Source of the DNA: Hymenobacter fodinae
GTDB lineage: Bacteria > Bacteroidota > Bacteroidia > Cytophagales > Hymenobacteraceae
Length of the DNA stretch: 64,000 nt
Direction of reading: 5' to 3'
Assembly (NCBI RefSeq): GCF_004745825.1
Contig: NZ_SRLA01000001.1
Span: 1,054,001-1,118,000 of the forward strand
The notes beneath the pieces are model-generated. The model saw only the letters and a list, made by a program, of their open reading frames with translations. It searched no databases and had not been told where the DNA came from. This document shows, piece by piece, positions 16,999-26,285 of the stretch. The position numbers were made by a program, and so were the translations under genes. Position 1 is the stretch's first letter. Every line of letters begins with the position of its first letter.

Positions 16999-19314
16999 CT
17001 ATTGCTTTGTTATCAGCTTGTCTACCTCGGCTTGGTTAATCTTCACCGGATACTTCTCGCGCAGCTGGTTGACCCATTCTTTTTCCAGGTAATTCTGGTA
17101 GTCGGAAGTAGCTTGACCGCGGGCTTCGGCGAGGGTTTTAGGGCCAGCCGGTAGTTGCTTCTCTATTTGCACGGAGTAGTAGCGGCCATCCTGTTGGGTA
17201 GTATACGTGCCGGGACCACTGGCCAAGAACTGGTCCACAGCCTTGTTGTCGCCCTTCTGGAAGTTACGCTGCTGTACCTGCACTGACAACGGGTTCTGCT
17301 CGTTCAGCAGAGCTTCCAGCGCAGTGGGGTTGGTGGTGGTAAGCTCAAAAGTTACGTTGCCGGCAGTTGCGCGCGAGTCGGCTGAGGCCGTGAGGCGGGC
17401 GGCATTGGCACCTTTGCTGCGCAGGTAGGCCACTACGCGGTCGGCACGGCGACGAGCCAGGGCTGCCGATTCGCCTTTCTTGATGTGGCCTACTACAGTT
17501 GTGCGGGTCAGCGTTTCGTCGTTGGCCAGACGGAAGGCCAACTCGTCTAGCGCGGGTACCGCGGCGGGCAGTTCGGCCGAATTAGCTTTGAAAGGAACAG
17601 GAGCGGGTAGGCCACTCTTAAGCGGGTAGCTGCCGGCCTTCTGCAACTGCTGAGCTTTGGCTAGCAGCTGAGGCGAGGCCGCACTGATTACGGTAGCCTG
17701 CACGCGGGGCTCCCACTGGTACTTGGCCTGGTTGGCGGTGAAGTACTGCTGCAGGCCAACGGTATCCTCAATGGCTTTGCTCCATACCTTCTCATCCATC
17801 AACTGGAACAGTAGAATACCGTCGCGGTACTCCTTCACTAGCATGCGGTAGTCCTCGTACTTGTTTTCCAAGTTGGCCTTTTCGTATTCGGTCAGGCTTT
17901 GGTCCACGTACTGGTCGTAGAGCTGCTGCATGGTAAAGCGCGCATCTGCTCCGGGCCGGGGCTTCTGGTTTTGCTGTACATAGGCCAGAAAGTCGGACAC
18001 CAAATACGGCTTGCCCTGAATAGTAAACAGCGTTTGCGCGTCGCCAGTGGCCTTCTTGCCTTTGGCAGGCGCTGTGCTAGTAGCAGGGGCGGTATACCGG
18101 AAGCGGCCATTCACAACGGCGGTATCGGCTTTGGCGAAGGCGTAATCTTTGCCGGCCGAGTTCTCCGTGAAGTTGTTTTCCGTCCGGACGCGCTTCAGGA
18201 AAGCGGCGCGGTTCAGCTCCGCCCGCGAGTCTTTGGCCACTTTGCTTTTCAGCGTGGGCTCCATAGCCTCGAAAGAAGGCACGGGCTGCTTCTCAATCAG
18301 TCTAATGATGTGCCACCCGTAAGGCGTCTGGACTGGCCTAGACAGGTCGCCGGGTTTCTGGAGCTTGAACGCTGCTTCCTCAAAGCTCGGAATCATACGG
18401 CCCGTGCCGAAAGGAGGCAGCTCCCCACTGTTAGCCGCCGAGCCGGCATCCTCTGAGAACTGCGCCACCAGCTTTTCCCAGCTCTCTTTGCGCTGGGTAA
18501 GGCGGCTATACAGCTCATCCACTTTCTTTTTCACCGTCACTGAGTCGGCCTTAGGCATGCCGGGAGTGGTCCGGATCATAAGGTGAGCTACCTTGATTTC
18601 GCCCTGAGCCGGACGCATATCATTCACCTTGATGATGTGGTAGCCATAGCGCGTGCGTACCGGCTGCGACACCTGGCCTACGGGCGTGTTGTAAGCCACC
18701 GACTCAAACGGATACACCATTTGCATGGCCGTGAAGTAGCCCAGCTGGCCGCCATTGTCGCGGGCTGAAGGGTCCTCGGAGCTTTCCCGGGCCACCTTAT
18801 TGAAATCTTCGCCGCCGGTTACACGCTGCCGCAGGGCCATAATGCGCTGGTACACGGCCAGCGTATCCTTAGGGTCGGCATCGGGCTGCACGCGCAACAG
18901 AATGTGCGAGGCATTCACTTCCTTGCTCATGCGGTCGTAGGCTTCCCGCACCAACTTGTCGGTCACGCTTTTCTCGGTGAGGTAGGGCTGGGCCAGTTGC
19001 TGCTTGTAACCGTCGAGCTCACGCTTAAAGGCCTGAGTGGTATCGAGGCCACGCTGCTCGGCCTCCAGCACCTTCAACTTGAAATTGGTATAGAGGTCGA
19101 GATACTCGGCTACGCTGGCTTTAGTGCCAAATTCGGGCGCCGAGCTATTGTTCTTGCGATATACATAGCTAAACTCCGACGTAGGAACCTGGGTGGTGCC
19201 AAGGGTTTCTACAACGGGCTGCTTGGCCGTAGCAGCAGTGGGTTTTGTGGTTTGGCAGCCGGCCAATAGCGCGGCGGCGGCAGCCGTACCAGCAAACAAA
19301 AAGCGGTTGTGCAT
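16999..19314 (-). CDS. Parvulin-type PPIase lipoprotein with embedded OmpA-like segment
   Basis: A 771-residue lipoprotein. The signal peptide ends in lipobox LLAGC with Cys20. Two parvulin (Rotamase) domains are recognisable: about 130-235 (ASHILLRVQPDADPKDT to TRYGYHIIKV) and 240-355 (KVAHLMIRTTP to PYGWHIIRLIEK). Around residues 600-655 a stretch looks like the OmpA peptidoglycan-binding fold: TVVGHIKKGES, then ALARRRADRVVAYLRSKGA, then RLTASADSRA. The C-terminal 100 residues are again PPIase-associated helices. It probably assists envelope protein folding; the OmpA-like part may be degenerate. Confidence 0.88.
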   Translation of the reverse strand: MHNRFLFAGTAAAAALLAGCQTTKPTAATAKQPVVETLGTTQVPTSEFSYVYRKNNSSAPEFGTKASVAEYLDLYTNFKLKVLEAEQRGLDTTQAFKRELDGYKQQLAQPYLTEKSVTDKLVREAYDRMSKEVNASHILLRVQPDADPKDTLAVYQRIMALRQRVTGGEDFNKVARESSEDPSARDNGGQLGYFTAMQMVYPFESVAYNTPVGQVSQPVRTRYGYHIIKVNDMRPAQGEIKVAHLMIRTTPGMPKADSVTVKKKVDELYSRLTQRKESWEKLVAQFSEDAGSAANSGELPPFGTGRMIPSFEEAAFKLQKPGDLSRPVQTPYGWHIIRLIEKQPVPSFEAMEPTLKSKVAKDSRAELNRAAFLKRVRTENNFTENSAGKDYAFAKADTAVVNGRFRYTAPATSTAPAKGKKATGDAQTLFTIQGKPYLVSDFLAYVQQNQKPRPGADARFTMQQLYDQYVDQSLTEYEKANLENKYEDYRMLVKEYRDGILLFQLMDEKVWSKAIEDTVGLQQYFTANQAKYQWEPRVQATVISAASPQLLAKAQQLQKAGSYPLKSGLPAPVPFKANSAELPAAVPALDELAFRLANDETLTRTTVVGHIKKGESAALARRRADRVVAYLRSKGANAARLTASADSRATAGNVTFELTTTNPTALEALLNEQNPLSVQVQQRNFQKGDNKAVDQFLASGPGTYTTQQDGRYYSVQIEKQLPAGPKTLAEARGQATSDYQNYLEKEWVNQLREKYPVKINQAEVDKLITKQ

Positions 19315-19445
19315 ACAGGAGGAAAGTATTCTTCTAAGCGCTCAAGCCGGCCGGAGTGTGCTCCGGGCATGGACGGCTGACCAACGCAATTTTACGGATT
19401 TTTTTCCGCCGCGCGGAGTTCGGCAATTAGTCTGCCAGACATAAA

Positions 19446-19473
19446 AAAAGCACCCCTTGGTAAGGGTGCTTTT
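19446..19473 (-). terminator. Terminator of the partner-switching operon
   Basis: AAAAGCACCCCTT pairs with AAGGGTGCTTTT. A T run follows on the minus strand, about 22 bases after the RsbW-like stop. Confidence 0.85.
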
Positions 19474-19494
19474 CTCACTAGCTCCTAACGAAGC

Positions 19495-19908
19495 TTAGAC
19501 TATTTTCTTATGCAGCCGACAGATATTGTGGAGCCCTTGGGTGGTAAACTCCACCCGATCCATAATGCGGTTTACCAGCATCATGCCCACTCCACCTTTT
19601 TTGCCAATCCGCACGAACTCCTGCAAATCGGGCTCCCGGTAGCTGGCAGGGGAGTAGGAAGTTGGGCTTTCATCTTCGATTTCGATGCCGAACTCCTGAT
19701 TCTTCATGCTGAGCCGGACGTCCAGAAACCGTGATTCGTCTTCACTGTTGCCGTGAATAATGAGGTTGGCCACTACTTCATCCACCGCCAACACAATTTG
19801 GTTGATATGCAGCTCTGAGAGCTTGTAGTGTTCCAGAAATTCGCTCACAAAGTCACGCACTACCTTTAGGTTGCGGCGAGTGCAGCTGACTCTTATAGCG
19901 TTTTTCAT
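19495..19908 (-). CDS. RsbW-like anti-sigma/serine kinase ATPase
   Basis: A 137-residue HATPase_c_2-type kinase. The N box is LAVDEVVANLIIHGN; the G1 region is IEIEDESP, where the usual Asp-x-Gly is altered; the G2 region is KKGGVGMMLVNRIMD. RsbW-type proteins bind a target (classically a sigma factor) and phosphorylate the STAS antagonist. It is the last gene of the operon, 23 bases after the STAS gene. No RsbW-controlled sigma factor lies nearby, so its target is unknown. Confidence 0.85.
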   Translation of the reverse strand: MKNAIRVSCTRRNLKVVRDFVSEFLEHYKLSELHINQIVLAVDEVVANLIIHGNSEDESRFLDVRLSMKNQEFGIEIEDESPTSYSPASYREPDLQEFVRIGKKGGVGMMLVNRIMDRVEFTTQGLHNICRLHKKIV

Positions 19909-19931
19909 TCTCTGCGGATAGTCCCGTAGGA

Positions 19932-20261
19932 TTAAATAGCGGTAGCCTCAGCCTCTGACGGTACAATCGTCAGGAGCGAGTCTAGGCCTAGGATTTCAAA
20001 TACGTTATGCACTTTTTCTTGCATGTTAAAGAACACCAGCTTCACGTTGGCATCCTGAAAGCGCTGCAGGTGCGAAATAAAAACACCTAAACCGGCAGAT
20101 GAAATATAGTTCAGCCGCTGGCAGTCGATGAGCACCTTCTGGTACTCCAGAATGGAAGGCTGATTCAGCTCCGTATCAAGCAGAACGGACGAGCTGGCAT
20201 CCAGTTCGCCATCCAGAACAAGGGTGAGCGTATGGTCGGTGGTGTGTTGGTTGATTTTCAT
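19932..20261 (-). CDS. STAS-domain anti-sigma factor antagonist, RsbV-like
   Basis: A 109-residue single STAS domain. The phosphorylation-site motif is intact (LNYISSAGLGVFISHLQRF, about residues 52-70). Unphosphorylated RsbV-like proteins sequester the kinase; phosphorylation by the kinase and dephosphorylation by the SpoIIE-type phosphatase reset the switch. The gene lies between the phosphatase (14-base gap) and the kinase (23-base gap), as expected for a complete module. Confidence 0.92.
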   Translation of the reverse strand: MKINQHTTDHTLTLVLDGELDASSSVLLDTELNQPSILEYQKVLIDCQRLNYISSAGLGVFISHLQRFQDANVKLVFFNMQEKVHNVFEILGLDSLLTIVPSEAEATAI

Positions 20262-20275
20262 ATCCCAAGGCTACG

Positions 20276-22375
20276 TTAAAGGGGAATATCGGGTTGGGAA
20301 GCCCGGAATTTAATGACGAGCAATGTCTGGTCGTCATGCATGGGCTGCCCACGGCTAAACTCCTCTAAGTCAGTTAGGATACTCTCCTTAATAACGGCCG
20401 CATCCATGTAATAGGTGCGCTCTAGCATCTGCTGCAGGCGGTCTTCGCCGTACTCCTCACCAGCGGCGTTGCGGGCTTCCACAATGCCATCGGTGTAAAT
20501 GACCATCACATCACCCGGGTTGTAATCATAAAACTGGTTCTTGATGTGCTTTTCATAAGAGTCGTTGCGGATGATGCCCAAGCCTAGGCCAGCCGTGTGG
20601 AAGTATGATACCTCCTCCTTAATGGAGTGGTAATACAGCGTGTGGCAATGGCCAGCTCGTGCGAATACAAACCCGCCATGCTCATAATCAATGATATAGA
20701 GCGACGCCGTTATGAAGGCAGACCGCTCTAAGCAGCGAGCCAGAGCGCTGTTGGCCTGCGCCATAAACTTGCTGGGCACCGGAAATTTCTCTCGTTCGTT
20801 GCGGGCCAGTGGGTTTTCCTGCATCAGGGCGTGGAAGATTCCCTTCATCTGGGCTACGTGGAAGGCCGCAGTAATACCCTTGCCCGATACGTCGCCGATA
20901 AGCACGGCCAGGCGCCGGCCGGGCAAATGCAGGAAGTCATAGAAGTCGCCACCTACCTCTTTGGCCGCCTGGGCATGGGAGCTGATTTCAAACCAGTTAT
21001 CAATGGGCAGGTCCTTCGGAATCAGGCTGTCCTGCACCGAGGAGGCAATTTTTAGCTCCTCCTGCACCAGCTGGTTCTGAATGGAGGCCTGCATCAGCTG
21101 CAGGTTTTCGATGCTTAGTACCGTCTGACTCGTGAAGGTCTGCAGAATGCTCAGGTTTTCGCGGTCGAAGCCCTGGCGCTGCTCTTTTAGCATGTAGAGG
21201 GCTCCGTACTGACGCTTGCTGGAGCGCAGGGGCATCACAATCATGGACCCATACGACAACTCCAAACTCCGGAAGCCGGCGCTGTTCTGCAAGTCATTGT
21301 TGAGGTACTCTATGTGGCCTAGGTTATACTCCGTGAGCAACCGCTGAATGGCCGCGGCCTGATCGGGGCTAATGTGGTAGTGCTGTCCGGTGTAGTCAAT
21401 ACCCTCGGTGCTTTCTACCTCCAGCCAAGCTGCATCCGCCTCTACCGTCTGAATGGCCGAATCGAAAAGCATGCGGTACACCTCCTCGGGCGTTTGACTT
21501 TTCTGGATGAGCTGGGTCAGGCGCTGCAGACTCAGGATTTCTTCGCGCTTCTGCTCAAATACGCCGGCTGTGGGCAAGTTAAAGAACGTTACCATCAGCC
21601 CCATAAAGGCGTAAAACGCCGCGAAGAACGCGTTCAGCACCAAAAAGGCGTGCTGCGGAGCCGGTGCTACCAGCAGGGGGTCATATTGAGTTTGTAAGAA
21701 GTAAGCGGCGAAGACGCCCATTGCTACAATAATGCCCGCCTGCAGCAATACAGCCTGAATTTTCTGACGCCGGTTAAGATAGGCCACCCATTTTTGATGG
21801 CTGCTGATGTACACGCCCAGCACCGCTAGGCCACCCAACAGGGCTGTCGTCAGGCTATAGGGCAATGACCGGGGTACCAGGCTCAGAAGCAGCGTGATGC
21901 CTAATAGCAACTCAAACCACTCCCAAATGCGGCGTAACCGGGCTGAGGAGCGGAAAAGGACCAAGGAGCGCCAGCTGTAGTTGGTGCGAGCCAGGAAGAG
22001 GATGAACAGGCCTACATTCACGGTGTAAAGCACCGTAAACAGCATGGGGCTAGTGCTGGGCACCTGGGTTTTCAACAGCCGCTCAATTAGGTGCAGCAGC
22101 ACGCAAATGGTGGCCAGCAGACCAGGGCCGAAAACCAAGCTGCGGAGCAGGCCTACGAAATCAAGCCCACGCAAACGGTCGGGACGAGCACGCTCCTGCA
22201 GAAATACGGCAGCAGCGAATATAGCCTGCACTCCCAGCAACAGCCAGCTTGGTGGGGTACCAACTCCGGGCGCCAGCGTGGGGCGGGCGTAGAGAAGCGT
22301 ACACACCAGAAGCCCCACCCAACTGAGTAAGGCAAATGGCTGCATAAAGGAAGATAACTTCCGGGAGAGAGACAT
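20276..22375 (-). CDS. Membrane PP2C/SpoIIE phosphatase with GAF domain, RsbU-like
   Basis: A 699-residue sensor phosphatase. The N-terminal 270 residues hold about eight membrane helices. A GAF domain follows at about 290-430 (RMLFDSAIQTVEADAAWLEV to LQTFTSQTVLSIEN), then a short helix, then the SpoIIE-type PP2C domain (470-690). Metal-binding motifs are present: KEVGGDFYDF, LIGDVSGKG, VMVIYTDGIVEA and HDDQTLLVIKF. It should dephosphorylate the STAS protein encoded next in response to an unknown membrane or GAF ligand. First gene of the operon. Confidence 0.92.
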   Translation of the reverse strand: MSLSRKLSSFMQPFALLSWVGLLVCTLLYARPTLAPGVGTPPSWLLLGVQAIFAAAVFLQERARPDRLRGLDFVGLLRSLVFGPGLLATICVLLHLIERLLKTQVPSTSPMLFTVLYTVNVGLFILFLARTNYSWRSLVLFRSSARLRRIWEWFELLLGITLLLSLVPRSLPYSLTTALLGGLAVLGVYISSHQKWVAYLNRRQKIQAVLLQAGIIVAMGVFAAYFLQTQYDPLLVAPAPQHAFLVLNAFFAAFYAFMGLMVTFFNLPTAGVFEQKREEILSLQRLTQLIQKSQTPEEVYRMLFDSAIQTVEADAAWLEVESTEGIDYTGQHYHISPDQAAAIQRLLTEYNLGHIEYLNNDLQNSAGFRSLELSYGSMIVMPLRSSKRQYGALYMLKEQRQGFDRENLSILQTFTSQTVLSIENLQLMQASIQNQLVQEELKIASSVQDSLIPKDLPIDNWFEISSHAQAAKEVGGDFYDFLHLPGRRLAVLIGDVSGKGITAAFHVAQMKGIFHALMQENPLARNEREKFPVPSKFMAQANSALARCLERSAFITASLYIIDYEHGGFVFARAGHCHTLYYHSIKEEVSYFHTAGLGLGIIRNDSYEKHIKNQFYDYNPGDVMVIYTDGIVEARNAAGEEYGEDRLQQMLERTYYMDAAVIKESILTDLEEFSRGQPMHDDQTLLVIKFRASQPDIPL

Positions 22376-22529
22376 GAATCGGGGTTGAGTACAGAGGCCT
22401 AGAGACCGGCAAGCGGGCTAAAAGGACAGCCAAGATACAGGGCTGGAAGCTAACTCTTGTTGTGTTCTAACGAAATTAGGTATTGGGCAGGGGGTAAGCC
22501 GCTGGCAATGCGGCCTCAATAAAAATAAA

Positions 22530-22561
22530 TTTGCCGATGACCCAAGAAGGCCATCGGCAAA
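22530..22561 (-). terminator. Terminator after guaB
   Basis: TTTGCCGATG pairs with CATCGGCAAA. AT-rich sequence with T runs follows on the minus strand. Confidence 0.85.
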
Positions 22562-22588
22562 CTCTGTGAGCCTTAAGCTCAACCATAA

Positions 22589-24085
<1,497 letters not shown>

Positions 24086-24216
24086 TTATTGCCGGGTAAA
24101 TTTACGGCGAATAATTGGGTTTCCGGTGTTCGGCTTCTCGATTTCCAAATTGTGCTTATGTTAAATCTTGCCTAAACAGCCGTGAGCGTACATTTTTCAC
24201 TTGCAGCCAAGGACAG

Positions 24217-24247
24217 AAAAAGCCCCAGTGAAAATCACCGGGGCTTT
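24217..24247 (-). terminator. Orphan terminator-like hairpin upstream of guaB
   Basis: AAAGCCCCaGTGA pairs with TCACcGGGGCTTT. The longer T run (TTTTTCTG) is on the minus strand. No annotated gene ends on either side, so it either isolates guaB from upstream transcription or ends an unannotated RNA. Confidence 0.6.
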
Positions 24248-24527
24248 CTGCTGAGGGGAGTTAGTAGGGAGAGCGGAACGTGCGTTTAGCGGCACTGGCC
24301 TAGCCAAGATGGGCTAAGCCGGCGTATGCACAAATATGAAGTGGCTAGATGAGCAGAGCATGAGTTCTGCATGGCAGGGAGAGTAATGGTGGAGGGCTCG
24401 CGCAAATGGCTGCTAACGCCCGGGCTTAGCTAGGCCACGCAAAACCCTGCGCTGTTCTCAGCAGTTATACTTCCCAGCCTCCCAACTCTTGGAGAGGCGC
24501 TTTCTCATTATTTCCCCTCGAATCTTC
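24248..24527. other. Gene-free stretch between guaB and SDR gene
   Basis: With the hairpin at 24217-24247, guaB and the SDR gene are 466 bases apart. This stretch has two copies of the iterated heptamer (24297 and 24430). I see no convincing protein start, no tRNA and no clear promoter match. Confidence 0.45.
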
Positions 24528-25373
24528 ATGGCAACCCCTAAAACCTGGTTTATCACCGGCGTCAGCACCGGTTTCGGCAAAGAGCTAGCCGAATATTGCC
24601 TTCAGAACGGCGACAAAGTAGCCGCTACCTTCCGCAAGCAAGAGCAGGCCGATGAGTTTACGCAAAAAGCCGGCGAAAACGGCCGGGGCTTTGTGTGCGA
24701 TGTTGTGCAGGAGCAGCAAGTAAAGCAAGCAGTGGAAGGTGCCATTCAGCACTTCGGACAGCTCGATGTCATCGTAAACAATGCGGGCTACGGCTCCCTG
24801 GGCAGCATTGAGGAAATTGATGATGCTGAGGTGCAGCGCCAATTCGATGTGAACGTGTTTGGGCCGCTGCGCGTGTTGCGGGCCGTGCTGCCCCACCTGC
24901 GCGAGCGGAGAAGTGGCCACGTGCTCAACATCACCAGCATCGGGGGCCTGAAAACCTTCCCTGGTGTGGGCGTGTACAATGCCAGTAAATTTGCCCTGGA
25001 AGCCATTGGGGAGAGCCTGGCCCAGCAAGTAGCCCCGCTCGGCATCAAGGTTACCAACATTGAGCCCAGCGGCTTCCGCACTGAGTGGGCCGGCAGCTCG
25101 GCTACCTACGCCGATACCAATATTGAAGACTACCGCTCCACGGTGGGTGAAAACCTGAAGGGCATTCAGGGCTATAGCGGCAAGCAGCCCGGCGACCCAC
25201 AGCGTGCCGCCAAAATCATGTTCGACGTGGTGCGCCAGGAGAATCCGCCGCTGCACCTACCCCTCGGCAAAGCTGCCGTGAAAGGTGCCCGCGAAAAATT
25301 CACTGGCCTAGTGAAAGAGCTGGAAGCAGTAGCCGACCTTGGCGACTCCGCCGACTTCCCGGCTGGCGAATAA
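24528..25373 (+). CDS. Short-chain dehydrogenase, oxidoreductase type
   Basis: A 281-residue SDR. Start at ATG 24528; the frame is open from TTG 24489, but the extra 13 residues do not belong to the fold. It has cofactor motif TGVSTGFGKELA (about 8-19), NNAGYG, Ser in LNITSIGG and the catalytic YNASK. The layout resembles the subgroup often annotated as oxidoreductase or retinol-dehydrogenase-like. Substrate unknown. Monocistronic, convergent with the barrel gene at 25451. Confidence 0.9.
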   Translation: MATPKTWFITGVSTGFGKELAEYCLQNGDKVAATFRKQEQADEFTQKAGENGRGFVCDVVQEQQVKQAVEGAIQHFGQLDVIVNNAGYGSLGSIEEIDDAEVQRQFDVNVFGPLRVLRAVLPHLRERRSGHVLNITSIGGLKTFPGVGVYNASKFALEAIGESLAQQVAPLGIKVTNIEPSGFRTEWAGSSATYADTNIEDYRSTVGENLKGIQGYSGKQPGDPQRAAKIMFDVVRQENPPLHLPLGKAAVKGAREKFTGLVKELEAVADLGDSADFPAGE

Positions 25374-25390
25374 GTAAAGCTTGTTTCAAT

Positions 25391-25424
25391 AAAAAGCCCC
25401 GCAGTGCACAACTGCGGGGCTTTT
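25391..25424. terminator. Bidirectional terminator
   Basis: AAAAAGCCCCGCAGT pairs with ACTGCGGGGCTTTT around a six-base loop. It lies between convergent genes. Confidence 0.88.
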
Positions 25425-25450
25425 GCTGTATGGCAAGAGAAACAGACCAA

Positions 25451-26152
25451 TTAGAATTTAGCGCCGATGCCCAGCTGAAACTCCCTGATACGGTACTCAG
25501 CATCATAGGTGTACGGACCATTCACATTGCCTTCAAAATGTGAAGCTCCCGGGATGAGCACATTGTAGGGAGTATCAGAAACGGTGGCCGAGAGCAAGAG
25601 CCGGTCGTTAGTGAAATACAAGCCCGGCTGAATGAAGGTGTAGCTGTAACCGTCTTTGCTGAGGTTCACCATTTGTCCTACCGATACGCCAGGCATCAGG
25701 TGGCCCGTAGCCCCAATGTTGAACTGGTAGTGAATACCCCAGTCGGCGCGGGCACGGGTCAGCAAGCGGCTGATGTGCTGTTGTTCGTAGGAGGTAATCA
25801 TGCTGTTGACTACGGTTTGGGTATAGCCAGTTTTGTAGTTCAGATGCTGCATATCGAGCCCTACCGTGCCCGAAAGCACCACATGCTCCGACAACGGTTT
25901 GAAGGCCTTGACCTGCATAAAGCCCGAGAAGGTGTTCCGAATAGTTACGCGGCGGTCGGCTTCCGAAAAGATAGGTGTGGCCGACTGGGGCCGGTAGGTG
26001 CCGCCGTAAGACATTGCGCGAAAGTCGCTGATTTTTGGGCCCGCCTCAAAATAGAACCGCCACTTGGTGGGCGTATACTGAGCAATACTTTCATGACTTA
26101 AGAAGCTGCCGGCCAAGGTCAACAAAAGGGCGGGAACGTAGGATTTGAGCAT
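25451..26152 (-). CDS. Predicted outer-membrane barrel protein
   Basis: A 233-residue exported protein. The signal peptide (VPALLLTLAGSFLSHESIAQ) ends at about residue 25. The remainder is rich in alternating strands (WRFYFEAGPKISDF, HVVLSGTVGLDMQHLNY, HYQFNIGATGHLMPGVSVG) and ends in GIGAKF, a terminal Phe typical of Bam substrates. Size suggests an 8-10-stranded barrel of the PorT/outer-membrane-beta-barrel type. No operon partners. Function unknown. Confidence 0.65.
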   Translation of the reverse strand: MLKSYVPALLLTLAGSFLSHESIAQYTPTKWRFYFEAGPKISDFRAMSYGGTYRPQSATPIFSEADRRVTIRNTFSGFMQVKAFKPLSEHVVLSGTVGLDMQHLNYKTGYTQTVVNSMITSYEQQHISRLLTRARADWGIHYQFNIGATGHLMPGVSVGQMVNLSKDGYSYTFIQPGLYFTNDRLLLSATVSDTPYNVLIPGASHFEGNVNGPYTYDAEYRIREFQLGIGAKF

Positions 26153-26285
26153 ATATGGGAAGGTAGAAAAGAGGTAAGGCGTAGGTGAGAGAGTCCGCTA
26201 AACCCAAGGATTATGCCGAAATATTGACGCCAGCTAATATTTAATAAAACAGGGTTGGTGGGGCCTGGTAAAAGTTAAGTGTGGC

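Noticed and set aside
24585-25256. Open frame on the minus strand opposite the second SDR
   Set aside because: The plus strand has all SDR motifs; the reverse frame shows no domain.
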